Notes under the pieces: generated by a model
Told to the model about the DNA's origin: nothing
Seen by the model: the letters and a program-made list of their open reading frames with translations, nothing else
Databases searched by the model: none
Shown here: piece after piece, positions 24,559 through 31,653 of the stretch
Layout: the number at the start of each line of letters is the position of its first letter
Position numbering within the stretch: position 1 is the stretch's first letter
IMG/VR virus record: IMGVR_UViG_3300046529_001166
Location: 1-41,506 of that record
DNA from: a virus
Direction: 5' to 3' (one strand)
Length of the DNA stretch: 41,506 nt
Made by a program: the position numbers and the translations under genes

Positions 24559-24689
24559 CGCGGGCCCCGCTGACGCTCGGCGAAGCCGCACGAGCACGCG
24601 CCCTGGTTGTGGACGGCGGCACACCAATGCTTATGCCCGCGCTTGCCCTTCGGCCGGTGCGGCTTGGATTTGCCGCGCTTCTTGCTCAT
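24555..24689 (-). CDS. Tiny basic Cys-rich protein
   Basis: A 44-residue protein found by reading the chain: ATG 24689 overlaps the preceding stop as ATGA, and its TGA overlaps the next ATG. A Lys-rich start (SKKRGKSKPHRPKGKRGHKH) is followed by WCAAVHNQGACSCGFAE, with a CCxC-like metal site. It resembles small nucleic-acid-binding proteins but no family is recognised. Confidence 0.65.
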   Translation of the reverse strand: MSKKRGKSKPHRPKGKRGHKHWCAAVHNQGACSCGFAERQRGPR

Positions 24690-24970
24690 CGGCTACGACG
24701 ATGCAAGCGGCGAGCCCGGCGGACTCGCAGGCGAGCGAAGGGACGGTCGCGCCATCGCGGCAGCATGTAGACGGTCGTCCTCTTGAGCAGCGGGTCATAC
24801 ACCTCGACGCGATCCTCGCCGGCAAGGATGCGCTCCTCGACTCGCTTCGCCGCCCGGTGAGCGCGAAGCCGAGATTCGAGTTCGACCGCTCGGCAGATGG
24901 TCGACGGCGTCCCGGTGACGCTGAAAACGGCCTGCGGCTTCGTCGGATCGGGGCGTGGTCGTGGTTGCAT
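24686..24970 (-). CDS. Hypothetical protein, possibly frameshifted near the C-terminus
   Basis: A 94-residue protein from ATG 24970, first gene of its unit, after CCACGACGAAGGAGGAAGGA. The part up to YMLPRW is protein-like (TICRAVELESRLRAHRAAKR, VEERILAGEDRVEVYDPLLK). After it the frame becomes Arg-rich (RDRPFARLRVRRARRLHRRS). An adjacent frame in the same stretch reads DGATVPSLACESAGLAACIV and onward, which looks more natural and would run to 24631. A single-base error or a real frameshift at about 24770 is possible. Confidence 0.65.
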   Translation of the reverse strand: MQPRPRPDPTKPQAVFSVTGTPSTICRAVELESRLRAHRAAKRVEERILAGEDRVEVYDPLLKRTTVYMLPRWRDRPFARLRVRRARRLHRRSR

Positions 24971-25006
24971 TCCTTCCTCCTTCGTCGTGGTGTGCGCGGA
25001 AGGGTA
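24971..25006 (-). promoter_or_regulatory. Promoter and start-associated leader
   Basis: Minus strand: GGTGTTACCCTTCCGCGC, with extended -10 TG-T-TACCCT (-10 at 25001-25006), directly followed by CACCACGACGAAGGAGG and ATG 24970. The predicted leader is about 24 nt, so the transcript would begin at the start-associated element. The promoter overlaps the stop of the preceding gene. Confidence 0.6.
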
Positions 25007-25010
25007 ACAC

Positions 25011-25196
25011 CTACTCGGGCGGCGCCATCTCCTCTCGCTTCAGCCGCTCGAGCTCCGCTTCGGCCATCTCCTGCGCGGCGTCGGCTTGGCCCTCGAGGAT
25101 CAGCGCCGAGGGGTCGGGACCGGCGAGGACGTTCGCCCGCTCGCGGGTGGTCAGCGGCCGGTGCCGCGCCGGCGGGTCGAAGTCGCCCGCGGTCAT
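25011..25196 (-). CDS. Hypothetical small protein
   Basis: A 61-residue protein; ATG 25196 is chosen because it overlaps the preceding stop as ATGA (an in-frame ATG at 25211 is less likely). A Pro-rich start is followed by one acidic helix (QADAAQEMAEAELERLKREE). Last gene of the unit that starts at 26741. No family is recognised. Confidence 0.68.
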   Translation of the reverse strand: MTAGDFDPPARHRPLTTRERANVLAGPDPSALILEGQADAAQEMAEAELERLKREEMAPPE

Positions 25197-25447
25197 CCGG
25201 GGAACGTCCATGCGGTGACGGACGTCGCCTCATAGCCGGCCGGTGGTGCGAGCAGCGCCCCGCCGGTGTCGGCGTGGAAGAAGCGGCCTAGCACATAGGG
25301 CACCCATCCCGGCCAATCGCGCCAGAGGTGCGCCTCCTCGCCGGGCCCATTGCGACCCGGGCCCGAGAGGAAGTCCATGAAGGCTTCAGCCTCTCGCCGG
25401 TCGTGCGGATGTAGCTGCTCGAGGTTCGCCTCGGTGACGACGGTCAT
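25193..25447 (-). CDS. Hypothetical protein
   Basis: An 84-residue protein from ATG 25447 (ATGA). The sequence is Trp- and His-rich (LWRDWPGWVPYVLGRFFHAD), with a helical start (LEQLHPHDRREAEAFMDFLS). No family is recognised; the composition suggests a compact globular protein. It is coupled to both neighbours. Confidence 0.7.
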   Translation of the reverse strand: MTVVTEANLEQLHPHDRREAEAFMDFLSGPGRNGPGEEAHLWRDWPGWVPYVLGRFFHADTGGALLAPPAGYEATSVTAWTFPG

Positions 25448-25707
25448 ACCCGCCCCGCTTCGATGTCGATGGCGACGGCCTCTCGCTGTTCGGCGCGGAG
25501 TTTTTCCCGTTCGGTCATCACCGCCTCGAGCTCCTCGGCCGGCACGACCTCGATGCGCTTCCACGTCACCTGCTCTAGCGTTCCGACGCCGCCGCGGCCG
25601 TGGTCGCACCACACGGTCCGGCTCGCGCCGAGATTGTGGTCGACGTGCGGCGTCACTTGGCGACCGCATTTCTCGCAGACCTTGACGTAGAGCTTCACCT
25701 CGCTCAT
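25444..25707 (-). CDS. Small zinc-ribbon-like protein
   Basis: An 87-residue protein from ATG 25707. SEVKLYVKVCEKCGRQVTPH and RTVWCDHG give CxxC plus Cys/His ligands for a half zinc ribbon, then a strand and a long helix (ELEAVMTEREKLRAEQREAV). ATGA overlaps both sides. Such proteins in phages are often nucleic-acid or RNA-polymerase binding, but no specific family is recognised. Confidence 0.7.
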   Translation of the reverse strand: MSEVKLYVKVCEKCGRQVTPHVDHNLGASRTVWCDHGRGGVGTLEQVTWKRIEVVPAEELEAVMTEREKLRAEQREAVAIDIEAGRV

Positions 25708-25844
25708 CGGCTCGGCTCCTCCTCGGGTTGCGCGGGCCAGCTGCGCAGGACGGCGAAGGCGGTAGGGCTGTCGCCCGGGCGGATCGTGGCCCAGGCGACA
25801 TGCCGCCCAAACAGCATCCACTTGTAGATCCGGAAGCCGAACAT
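25704..25844 (-). CDS. Tiny hypothetical protein
   Basis: A 46-residue protein located by overlap: ATG 25844 shares TGATG with the upstream gene, and TGA 25704-25706 overlaps the next ATG. Sequence starts MFGFRIYKWMLFGRHVAWAT, a short aromatic-rich strand/helix, and ends in Pro/Glu. No family is recognised. Confidence 0.65.
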   Translation of the reverse strand: MFGFRIYKWMLFGRHVAWATIRPGDSPTAFAVLRSWPAQPEEEPSR

Positions 25845-26062
25845 CAGACGTGCACCGGGCAGTCCTCGAAGCCGTCCATATCAGCGCACGTGCAGCGCGG
25901 GTCGGCGTCCTTGATCGGCACCATCGGCGGGCCCTTCAGCGGGCGCACGTTCAGGTTCGCCGGGATGCGAGCGCCGGGCGCGGTGCCCTCGCCGACGACC
26001 TTCTCGCTCGTGTCCTTGTGGTTGTAGTCGCCGGGCTTGTGGCGGAAGCCGCGCCCGTTCAT
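25844..26062 (-). CDS. Hypothetical small protein with C-terminal Cys/His
   Basis: A 72-residue protein from ATG 26062 (ATGA overlap). Basic, polar N-terminus (GRGFRHKPGDYNHKDTSEK) and a C-terminus with CTCADMDGFEDCPVHV, i.e. three Cys and a His that could bind zinc. No family is recognised. Confidence 0.7.
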   Translation of the reverse strand: MNGRGFRHKPGDYNHKDTSEKVVGEGTAPGARIPANLNVRPLKGPPMVPIKDADPRCTCADMDGFEDCPVHV

Positions 26063-26514
26063 CGTTCCTCCTCGCTCGCGCTGACGACGACGCTCGCTTT
26101 TCGTCCGGCCGGGTCGGCGTAGATGACGGTCAGGTCACCGGCGACCAGGCCGCCGCCGGCGTAGACCTCGGCCCGGAAGCGGCGGCCGACGGTGCGGGCG
26201 CCGTCCTCGGTCCATCGGCCGTGCTCTTGGATGTCGATGATCGCGTCGCGCTCGTTGTCCTCGAGGGCGTAGACGCCGAGTTGCACGGTCGACGTGCCGA
26301 CGTAGACCGGCGGCGTGCCGGTGCCCCAGATGAGGAGCTCGACGTTCGCCCCCTCGGCGATGGCCTTCCGCTCGAGGTCGTTCGGCACCCACGTCGAGCC
26401 GATGACGGGCTCGCCATGCTCGCCGCGGCGCTCCTCAACCCATAGGTCATTCGCGTCGGTGCCGCCGGGTAGGACGAAGCGCTTCGTGCACCGGACGGTG
26501 CGCTCGTGCTTCAT
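26059..26514 (-). CDS. Hypothetical beta-rich protein
   Basis: A 151-residue protein from ATG 26514. It is rich in predicted strands (VELLIWGTGTPPVYVGTSTV, QLGVYALEDNERDAIIDI, VAGDLTVIYADPAGRKASVV) with no catalytic signature. Overlaps of 4 nt join it to both neighbours. No family is recognised. Confidence 0.72.
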   Translation of the reverse strand: MKHERTVRCTKRFVLPGGTDANDLWVEERRGEHGEPVIGSTWVPNDLERKAIAEGANVELLIWGTGTPPVYVGTSTVQLGVYALEDNERDAIIDIQEHGRWTEDGARTVGRRFRAEVYAGGGLVAGDLTVIYADPAGRKASVVVSASEEER

Positions 26515-26741
26515 GCCCCGATTGGGAAGAGCTCGGGCCGTTGGCCGATGAGCTCATTGCAGGCCGCGAGCTCGTCCGCATCCTGCTCGCGATCCGGGTC
26601 GAAGAGGCTCGGCCAATCGCGGAAGACGGCGAGGCGTGATGCCTGCTCCCATTGCTGCTTGAGCATCACCCGCGCTCGCTGCGTCGGACTCAACTTTTTC
26701 CACGCCTCCCGGTACTCGGCGTAGCTCGGATCGGTGCTCAT
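26511..26741 (-). CDS. Hypothetical helical protein, first gene of a seven-gene unit
   Basis: A 76-residue protein: SYAEYREAWKKLSPTQRARV and MLKQQWEQASRLAVFRDWPS are amphipathic helices. Start ATG 26741 directly follows ACGAAGGAGGCACCACGA. No family is recognised. It heads the unit ending at 25011. Confidence 0.72.
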   Translation of the reverse strand: MSTDPSYAEYREAWKKLSPTQRARVMLKQQWEQASRLAVFRDWPSLFDPDREQDADELAACNELIGQRPELFPIGA

Positions 26742-26742
26742 T

Positions 26743-26766
26743 CGTGGTGCCTCCTTCGTCGTGGTT
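26743..26766 (-). promoter_or_regulatory. Start-associated sequence
   Basis: Minus strand AACCACGACGAAGGAGG plus CACCACGA, immediately before ATG 26741. No clear -10 box is seen upstream. The rest of the 201-bp gap 26742-26942 holds two hairpins (26825-26844 and 26868-26917) and no gene that I can support. Confidence 0.6.
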
Positions 26767-26867
26767 ATCGCTCCGACGCCGGCGGCCCGAGTAGCCCACC
26801 CTGATCGCGCCGACGCCGAAGCGTGTCTCGTCCGCGAGCGAGACTACACCCGCGACCGGAAGAAGGC

Positions 26868-26917
26868 GACCCCTCGAGGGTTGCCGCGACTCGATGGTCG
26901 CAGTCCCTCGAGGGGTC
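26868..26917. terminator. Strong 13-bp inverted repeat with nested hairpin
   Basis: GACCCCTCGAGGG (26868-26880) pairs perfectly with 26905-26917; inside the 24-nt loop GCGAC (26886-26890) pairs with GTCGC (26897-26901). It lies 26 bp downstream of the stop of the gene at 26943-27290, so it may end that single-gene unit. Being symmetrical it could act in either direction, or be a protein-binding site. Confidence 0.55.
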
Positions 26918-26942
26918 ACGTGGTGCCCCGCGAGCTCGAAGG

Positions 26943-27290
26943 CTACTCGGCGGTGGTGTCGATGCGCGCCTTGCCGGCGATGCGCCAGACCGCCACGGCT
27001 CCTTCGCGAGCGTGCTCCTTCGTGGTGTAGCCCTCCGACTGCGCGACGACCTCGCCGTTGCCGGACTTCAGCCGCCACCGGAAACCGTCCTCGCTCGGGA
27101 AGACCTCGAAGACCGCGTCATGCTGCGCGCCCGGGTCGATGGCGGTGAGCGCGACCTTGTGCATCGTCCCGCCCTCGCCCTCGGGATAGCCGAGGTAATA
27201 GCCCGGGTCGGTGAAGCGCTCGCCGGCGTAGTAGAGGACTCGGCCATCGGGAAGCTCCGCGACCTTGTCCATTGGGGATGAGACCTCCAT
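26943..27290 (-). CDS. Hypothetical protein in a single-gene unit
   Basis: A 115-residue protein with its own leader and downstream hairpin. Strands such as GRVLYYAGERFTDPGYYLG, MHKVALTAIDPGAQHDAVFE and FRWRLKSGNGEVVAQSEGYT suggest a DUF1508-like or other small beta domain (the FRWRLKxxNGEVVAxSEGY pattern resembles YegP/DUF1508 repeats). That resemblance is suggestive, not certain. ATG 27290 follows ACGACGAAGGAGGAATCACG. Confidence 0.68.
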   Translation of the reverse strand: MEVSSPMDKVAELPDGRVLYYAGERFTDPGYYLGYPEGEGGTMHKVALTAIDPGAQHDAVFEVFPSEDGFRWRLKSGNGEVVAQSEGYTTKEHAREGAVAVWRIAGKARIDTTAE

Positions 27291-27356
27291 CGTGATTCCT
27301 CCTTCGTCGTGACTGAAGGCGGCGCGAGCGCAAAGCGGCCGATGCCCGGCGCCCTA
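27291..27356 (-). promoter_or_regulatory. Start-associated sequence with possible promoter
   Basis: Minus strand TCACGACGAAGGAGGAATCACG precedes ATG 27290; a TAGGGC at 27351-27356 is a weak -10 candidate that would give a 50-nt leader. The gap 27291-27419 otherwise shows nothing I can support. Confidence 0.45.
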
Positions 27357-27419
27357 CCCGTATGGCCATCGCAGCATCGACCGCCGCTGCACCTGCTTAG
27401 GATTACCGCCGCCGGCAGC

Positions 27420-27734
27420 CTACACCGACGTCCACTCGCCGGCGCGCAGCCATCCATGCCAGCGGTTGCCGTGAGTCACGACGATGGAAGGCGAGACCGT
27501 GATCGTCCCGTCGGCATGCTCCTCGACGGTGTGGTGCTCGAAGCGGATGCTCGAGACGTCGCCGGTCGGGTCGCGGATATACCACGCCCAGACTTCGCCC
27601 TCGGGTCCGAGCACCTTCATATAGGCGCCGAGCGGAGCGACGAGCACCCGCCGCCTGCCCCGTTGCAGCCGGTCCCACTTCGACCACCCGCGGCGAGCGT
27701 CGCGCTTGACGTCGGGAAGGCGGGTGCCCTTCAC
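27420..27734 (-). CDS. Hypothetical basic protein
   Basis: A 104-residue protein from GTG 27734; GGAG lies 6 nt upstream and the start overlaps the preceding TGA as GTGA. A basic N-terminus (RLPDVKRDARRGWSKWDRLQ) is followed by strands (VLVAPLGAYMKVLGPEGEVW, ITVSPSIVVTHGNRWHGWL). It could be a small nucleic-acid-binding protein. No family is recognised. Confidence 0.7.
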   Translation of the reverse strand: MKGTRLPDVKRDARRGWSKWDRLQRGRRRVLVAPLGAYMKVLGPEGEVWAWYIRDPTGDVSSIRFEHHTVEEHADGTITVSPSIVVTHGNRWHGWLRAGEWTSV

Positions 27735-27907
27735 CTATTACTCCGCGCCGAAGCCCTGCTTTTCGGACACGAGAGAGGCGTTACCCCCCGTTTTTTCGAC
27801 CTCGAGGGCTCTGAGAGGCCGCGATCAGGCCGCCGCCAGCCATCGCCGAGCGGCCAATAGGGACCGCCGGCCGCCGCCCACTCCGGCCACCCGAGGAGCT
27901 CGCTCAC
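27731..27907 (-). CDS. Small basic protein directly after the large terminase
   Basis: A 58-residue protein with GTG start at 27907 overlapping the terminase TGA (GTGA), and TGA overlapping the next GTG, so it fills a stretch that otherwise seems empty. It begins SELLGWPEWAAAGGPYWPLG and ends in a Ser/Arg/Lys-rich tail. Perfect coupling at both ends is the main support. No family is recognised. Confidence 0.6.
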   Translation of the reverse strand: MSELLGWPEWAAAGGPYWPLGDGWRRPDRGLSEPSRSKKRGVTPLSCPKSRASARSNR

Positions 27908-29304
27908 CAGATTTCGACGCCGCCTTCCCGGGCAGGAACGAAGAGCATGTTCACCGAGTCTGCCCGATCCGGCGAGCGCCCGAGGCGCTTCTTCGTCGCA
28001 TCCTTCGGCTCGACTTCGCGCCGGCCGTGCTTATCGAGTTTGTAGCGCGGCGAGAGGAGGTCGGCGGCTAGCTGCTCGTCGTCGGGGATCCGCACCTTCT
28101 CGAGCCGCTCGGCGGTGCGGAACCAGGACTCCGAGCGGGCGTTCGGATAGATGTCTTCCTCGATGGCGGTTTCGCCGGCGTTGAAGGCGGTGACGGGCAC
28201 CTTCTCGTGGCGCAGGTTGTCGGTGACGCCGCCGCCGACGCCGGTGTCATCGACCACGATCCGCGCCGTCCCTTTGCCGGCGGCGAGCTCGCGATAGACC
28301 TCCATCACCCGGCCGGTGGTCTCGACGGTGTCGCGCCCCTGGTAGATGTCGGCGATCTTGACCTCGTTCCCGATCAGCGTCGAGATGACGGTCTCATCCG
28401 ATCCGAAGCGCGCGACGTCGCAGGCGATGACGGCCTCGCGGTCGACGGGCGCCGGGACGATGAGGCGCTCCTCGGACTGCGCGGCCTCGACCAGGGCGAG
28501 GGAGATGACGGTGTCGTCGGCTCGCTTGGAGAAGTTGCCTTCGACTTTCACGTCCCATAGCGCCGTGCCCTCCCACCGCGCCCGCCGTTCCTCGACCCAC
28601 GCCTCGGAGACGAGCCGGGCGGCGAGCTCCGCGCTGACCTCCTCGTCGGTGAAGTTCGGCGTGTCGAAGGCGCTGATGTGGTGGCAGGCGTACTTGTCGC
28701 GCTCGGAGTGGAAGGCCTTGTAGAACTCGCCCTCGGCGCGGGTCGGGTTGCCGATCATCAGCTTCCGCGCGCCCTCGGTGGTCATGTAGCCCTCGCCTGC
28801 TTCGTAGACCGGCTCGGGGATGCCCGAGGCCTCGTCGTAGAGAAGGAGGATGTGCGGCGCATGGTGGCCCTGGAAAGACTCCTCCTGGCCGGGCCGCGTG
28901 GAGAGGCCGAGCGCGTAGCGGCCATCGGGAAGGTATAGCTGCGTCTGAAGGCAGGTGCCGCCCATCTTCGCCCGGGCCCGCGAGTGGAGTTGGTTGACCT
29001 CGTGCCAGAGGAGATTCTTGACCTGCGACCACTTCGTCGCCGTCGTCACCACTCGCGAGTTCGGGAAGGAGTAGAGGAACCACAAGACCACCGCGGCGGC
29101 GATGAAGGTCTTCCCCGGGCCGTGGCAGGAGCGGACCGCGGTCTGCCGGTTGTCGCGCACCGAGCGGGTGATCGCCCGTTGCCCGCTCCATAGTTCGGCG
29201 CCGAGCACGGTTTCGATCCACCACACCGGGTCGGTCTGAGAGCGCCGGCGGAATTGCTCGGCCGAAGCGCGCGGCTTACTTCGCGCCGGCATCGGGCGAC
29301 TCAT
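27904..29304 (-). CDS. terL: Terminase large subunit
   Basis: A 466-residue packaging motor. ATPase domain: Walker A HGPGKT (residues 61-66), Walker B LLLYDEAS (Asp157-Glu158), and an SxxR/coupling region following. RNase-H-like nuclease: ACDVARFGSDE (Asp296), VDDTGVGGG (Asp352/353) and RADSVNM near residue 450 supply acidic ligands. It translocates DNA into the prohead through the portal and cuts concatemers. ATG 29304 overlaps the small-subunit stop (ATGA); the longer upstream frame is shadow. The circularly permuted ends would suit headful packaging but do not prove it. Confidence 0.95.
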   Translation of the reverse strand: MSRPMPARSKPRASAEQFRRRSQTDPVWWIETVLGAELWSGQRAITRSVRDNRQTAVRSCHGPGKTFIAAAVVLWFLYSFPNSRVVTTATKWSQVKNLLWHEVNQLHSRARAKMGGTCLQTQLYLPDGRYALGLSTRPGQEESFQGHHAPHILLLYDEASGIPEPVYEAGEGYMTTEGARKLMIGNPTRAEGEFYKAFHSERDKYACHHISAFDTPNFTDEEVSAELAARLVSEAWVEERRARWEGTALWDVKVEGNFSKRADDTVISLALVEAAQSEERLIVPAPVDREAVIACDVARFGSDETVISTLIGNEVKIADIYQGRDTVETTGRVMEVYRELAAGKGTARIVVDDTGVGGGVTDNLRHEKVPVTAFNAGETAIEEDIYPNARSESWFRTAERLEKVRIPDDEQLAADLLSPRYKLDKHGRREVEPKDATKKRLGRSPDRADSVNMLFVPAREGGVEIW

Positions 29305-29909
29305 CCATCGCCGTCGCCGTCCTCGGTCGGCGGATCGGTCGCCGAGCGGGCGAAGAGCTCGGCGAGGCTGATGTGCTCGCCGTCGGGCCCGATGCCGCCG
29401 TGATCGAAGCGGGTGCGGCGACCGTACTCGTCGGGCCGGCTTCGCTCGAGGAACCACGCCCACGCGCGCCAGTCGGTTTTACCTGCCTCGAGGATCCCGC
29501 GAAGGGCGATGTGCACGACCTGCTCGCGCGCCCGCGTGACGGCCTCGGAAAACTCGATGTAGGGCATCTCGCTCGCCGGCGGGTTGTCCTGCCCCCGATG
29601 CTCCTCGGCGCGCGCCATCCAATCGTGAACCGTGGACTCGTGGAGACCGAGAGCCTCGGCCGCGGTCTTGATCGACGTGCCGGCTTCGAGCACCATCACG
29701 ACGCCCTCGCCGGTGGTGACCTGAAGCTCGAGCTCGCCCTTGCCATCGGGGCGCGGCATCGTGACCGTGACGTACTGCGTGATTTTCGGCGGGCGCCCGG
29801 GCTTGCGGACCTGGCGCGGCGGTTTGCGCCTGCGCTTTGCTTTCCCCTTCGCCGGCGCGCGCTTCGGTGTGGCCGTGGTCTTCTTCGTCTTGCTCTTCGT
29901 GGATGCCAC
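29301..29909 (-). CDS. Terminase small subunit (helix-turn-helix)
   Basis: A 202-residue protein with a long Lys/Arg-rich tail (residues 1-40), a helix-turn-helix (GTSIKTAAEALGLHESTVHDW, i.e. residues about 78-98) and an oligomerisation helix (EFSEAVTRAREQVVHIALRG). A homeodomain-like terminase small subunit recognises the packaging site, probably near this gene. GTG 29909 is the best available start, though the ribosome site GGGAG abuts it, so an internal or leaderless start is possible. It is the first gene of the late strand, divergent from the methyltransferase. Confidence 0.82.
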   Translation of the reverse strand: MASTKSKTKKTTATPKRAPAKGKAKRRRKPPRQVRKPGRPPKITQYVTVTMPRPDGKGELELQVTTGEGVVMVLEAGTSIKTAAEALGLHESTVHDWMARAEEHRGQDNPPASEMPYIEFSEAVTRAREQVVHIALRGILEAGKTDWRAWAWFLERSRPDEYGRRTRFDHGGIGPDGEHISLAELFARSATDPPTEDGDGDG

Positions 29910-29963
29910 CTCCCGAAGGCTACCCGCGGGGTCGGCTCTAGTCCATTCGTCCCTATTAGTTAA

Positions 29964-30028
29964 AGGTCTTGACAGGTTAGGGTCTTTTGTGGTTTAATAG
30001 ACCTATGACCACGACGAAGGGAGACACG
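29964..30028 (+). promoter_or_regulatory. Early promoter, operator-like repeat and start-associated leader
   Basis: TTGACA (29969-29974), an 18-bp spacer and TTTAAT (29993-29998) form the best sigma-70-type promoter in the window. Initiation would fall at about ATG 30005, i.e. a leaderless message. TAGGGT at 29978-29983 is an alternative -10 giving a 38-nt leader like other units. AGGTCT (29964-29969) and AGACCT (29999-30004) are an inverted repeat bracketing the promoter and could be an operator. The start-associated element is at 30008-30028. The gap 29910-29963 upstream also contains the late-strand leader, with no clear promoter. Confidence 0.65.
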
Positions 30029-30799
30029 ATGGATAGCACGGATCAGATGGGAACCGACCGCACGACAGACGCGAGGGAGTTGACTGCCGCCCCGATTCTC
30101 CTCGATGCCTTCTGCGGCGCCGGTGGCGCGGGAGAGGGGTACCGCCGCTCAGGTTTCGACGTCATCGGCGTCGACCACAAGCGCCAGCCTAACTATCCCT
30201 TTCAGATTTTCTATGGCGACGTGATCGAGATTCTCGGCGCAATTCTCGATGGGAGGTGGGTAGAGCGATGGGGATTGCCGATGCCACAAGGCATCCATGC
30301 CTCGCCCCCATGCCAGGCGCACTCGGACCTTCGCCACCGGACGGGCCTCGAGTACCCCGAACTCGTCGCGCCAGTCCGCGAGCTCCTCGAAGAGACCGGA
30401 CTGCCGTGGATCATCGAGAACGTGGAGGGCGCTCCGCTCCGCGACCCGGTCACTCTCTGCGGCACGATGTTCCCCGGCTTGCGAGTGCTTCGCCATCGGC
30501 TCTTCGAGTCGAACTTCCCGCTCGAGACGCCCGCGCATCCAACCGAGCCGCACCCCCCGGTCTTCACGACCGACAAACGGAAATCGCATTACGGCAAGCT
30601 CGATCAGGACATCTCATTCGTGTCGGTCACCGGCGGCGGGAACTGCTCGATTGCGAACGCACGCTCGGCAATGGGCATTGAGTGGATGACGAAGCCCGAG
30701 CTCAACGAGGCGATTCCCCCGGCCTACACCGAGTATCTCGGCCGTCAGCTTCTCTCACACATTGAATCCACCACGACGAAAGGAGCACCACGACCATGA
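30029..30799 (+). CDS. C5-cytosine DNA methyltransferase
   Basis: A 256-residue enzyme with motif I LLDAFCGAGGAGEGYRRSGF (SAM binding), VDHK after it, motif IV ASPPCQ (catalytic Cys95), and motif VI IIENVEGAPL. The target-recognition region is short (residues about 150-215), as in many orphan phage methylases that protect phage DNA from host restriction. I start at ATG 30029, preceded by the start-associated element; a leaderless start at ATG 30005 would add MTTTKGDT. First gene of the early arm. The sequence specificity cannot be read from the protein alone. Confidence 0.93.
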   Translation: MDSTDQMGTDRTTDARELTAAPILLDAFCGAGGAGEGYRRSGFDVIGVDHKRQPNYPFQIFYGDVIEILGAILDGRWVERWGLPMPQGIHASPPCQAHSDLRHRTGLEYPELVAPVRELLEETGLPWIIENVEGAPLRDPVTLCGTMFPGLRVLRHRLFESNFPLETPAHPTEPHPPVFTTDKRKSHYGKLDQDISFVSVTGGGNCSIANARSAMGIEWMTKPELNEAIPPAYTEYLGRQLLSHIESTTTKGAPRP

Positions 30800-31053
30800 A
30801 GGTAATCGAGAGCAGAGAGGTCATTTCCTTCTCGCTGACCGTTGAAGTGCCGCTCACTCAAGCGCGGGCTTTCTCGGCCGCGATGACCGGGAATGACGAT
30901 GACATCGTCCTCGCCGCCGAGACCGCCATGCGGGATCGGATTGAGGATGAGGTGCATGAAGACGACGACGAGCGCCTCGAGGTCGGCTTTCCGAACGAGC
31001 GCTATGCCGGCGACTTCCTGCACAACCACGGCAGAGAGCCGCGGCCCCGGTGA
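30796..31053 (+). CDS. Hypothetical acidic protein
   Basis: An 85-residue protein from ATG 30796, overlapping the methyltransferase stop (ATGA) and preceded by CACCACGACGAAAGGAGC plus ACCACGACC inside the end of that gene. Strands (EVISFSLTVEVPLTQARAFS) then an acidic helix (EDEVHEDDDERLEVGF). No family is recognised. Confidence 0.75.
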   Translation: MKVIESREVISFSLTVEVPLTQARAFSAAMTGNDDDIVLAAETAMRDRIEDEVHEDDDERLEVGFPNERYAGDFLHNHGREPRPR

Positions 31054-31316
31054 CCGGCGAGCCAATCAAGCGCGAGCCGGCCGAGACGCCCGGCGGCCTG
31101 CAACCGCTGAAGGTGATGGACGAGGTCAACCGGCTCAAACGGCTCGGCATCCATGAGCTTCGGTCCGAGGCGCGGGCGTGTCGTCTCTCGAAAGCGAAGG
31201 TCGCCGGCGCCGCGACCGGCGACGAGCTTCGGCTCGCGATCCTCGAGGTCAAGCTCGCCGAGGCACTTGGCGGGGAACCCACAACGAAGGGAGAGCACGA
31301 TGCGAAAGACGAGTGA
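31050..31316 (+). CDS. Hypothetical helical protein
   Basis: An 88-residue protein from GTG 31050 (GTGA overlap). LQPLKVMDEVNRLKRLGIHE and LRLAILEVKLAEALGG are amphipathic helices, with a basic middle (RACRLSKAKVAGAA). No family is recognised. Its C-terminal codons overlap the next gene's leader by 17 nt. Confidence 0.7.
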   Translation: MTGEPIKREPAETPGGLQPLKVMDEVNRLKRLGIHELRSEARACRLSKAKVAGAATGDELRLAILEVKLAEALGGEPTTKGEHDAKDE

Positions 31317-31569
31317 CGTGCGGGACACGACCTTCCCGTTCACCGCGGACACGACGGCCTTCATCTTGGTCGTGACCGAGCACGAGGGCGACCATCGCGG
31401 CTTCGAGCACGCGAGCACCTTCGAGAAGAAGAGGGCGCTCGTGGAACACGCGATCAGGCGGGAAGAGGACGGCTACGGCTCGACTCTGCTCGCGGTGTGG
31501 CCGGGGAAAACCCGCTCCGACGTCTTCCACGTCGACAACCTCGAGGAGGCGCTTCACGCATTCGCCTAG
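31300..31569 (+). CDS. Hypothetical protein
   Basis: An 89-residue alpha/beta protein from ATG 31300, with ACAACGAAGGGAGAGCACG just before the start. Strands (DTTAFILVVTEHEG, STLLAVWPG) and a helix (FEKKRALVEHAIRREEDG). No family is recognised. A hairpin lies 9 bp after its stop. Confidence 0.72.
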   Translation: MRKTSDVRDTTFPFTADTTAFILVVTEHEGDHRGFEHASTFEKKRALVEHAIRREEDGYGSTLLAVWPGKTRSDVFHVDNLEEALHAFA

Positions 31570-31577
31570 AGAAGCAG

Positions 31578-31607
31578 CGAGCCCGGCAAGTCTCCCGGCC
31601 GGGCTCG
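31578..31607 (+). terminator. 10-bp perfect hairpin
   Basis: CGAGCCCGGC (31578-31587) pairs with 31598-31607 around a 10-nt loop, just after the stop of the previous gene. No U-tract follows. A second stem (GGTCGCC 31619-31625 with 31639-31645) follows it. Together they probably end the first early unit. Confidence 0.6.
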
Positions 31608-31653
31608 CAGACGACGAAGGTCGCCGCACCACGACGAGGGCGACCGCCTCACA

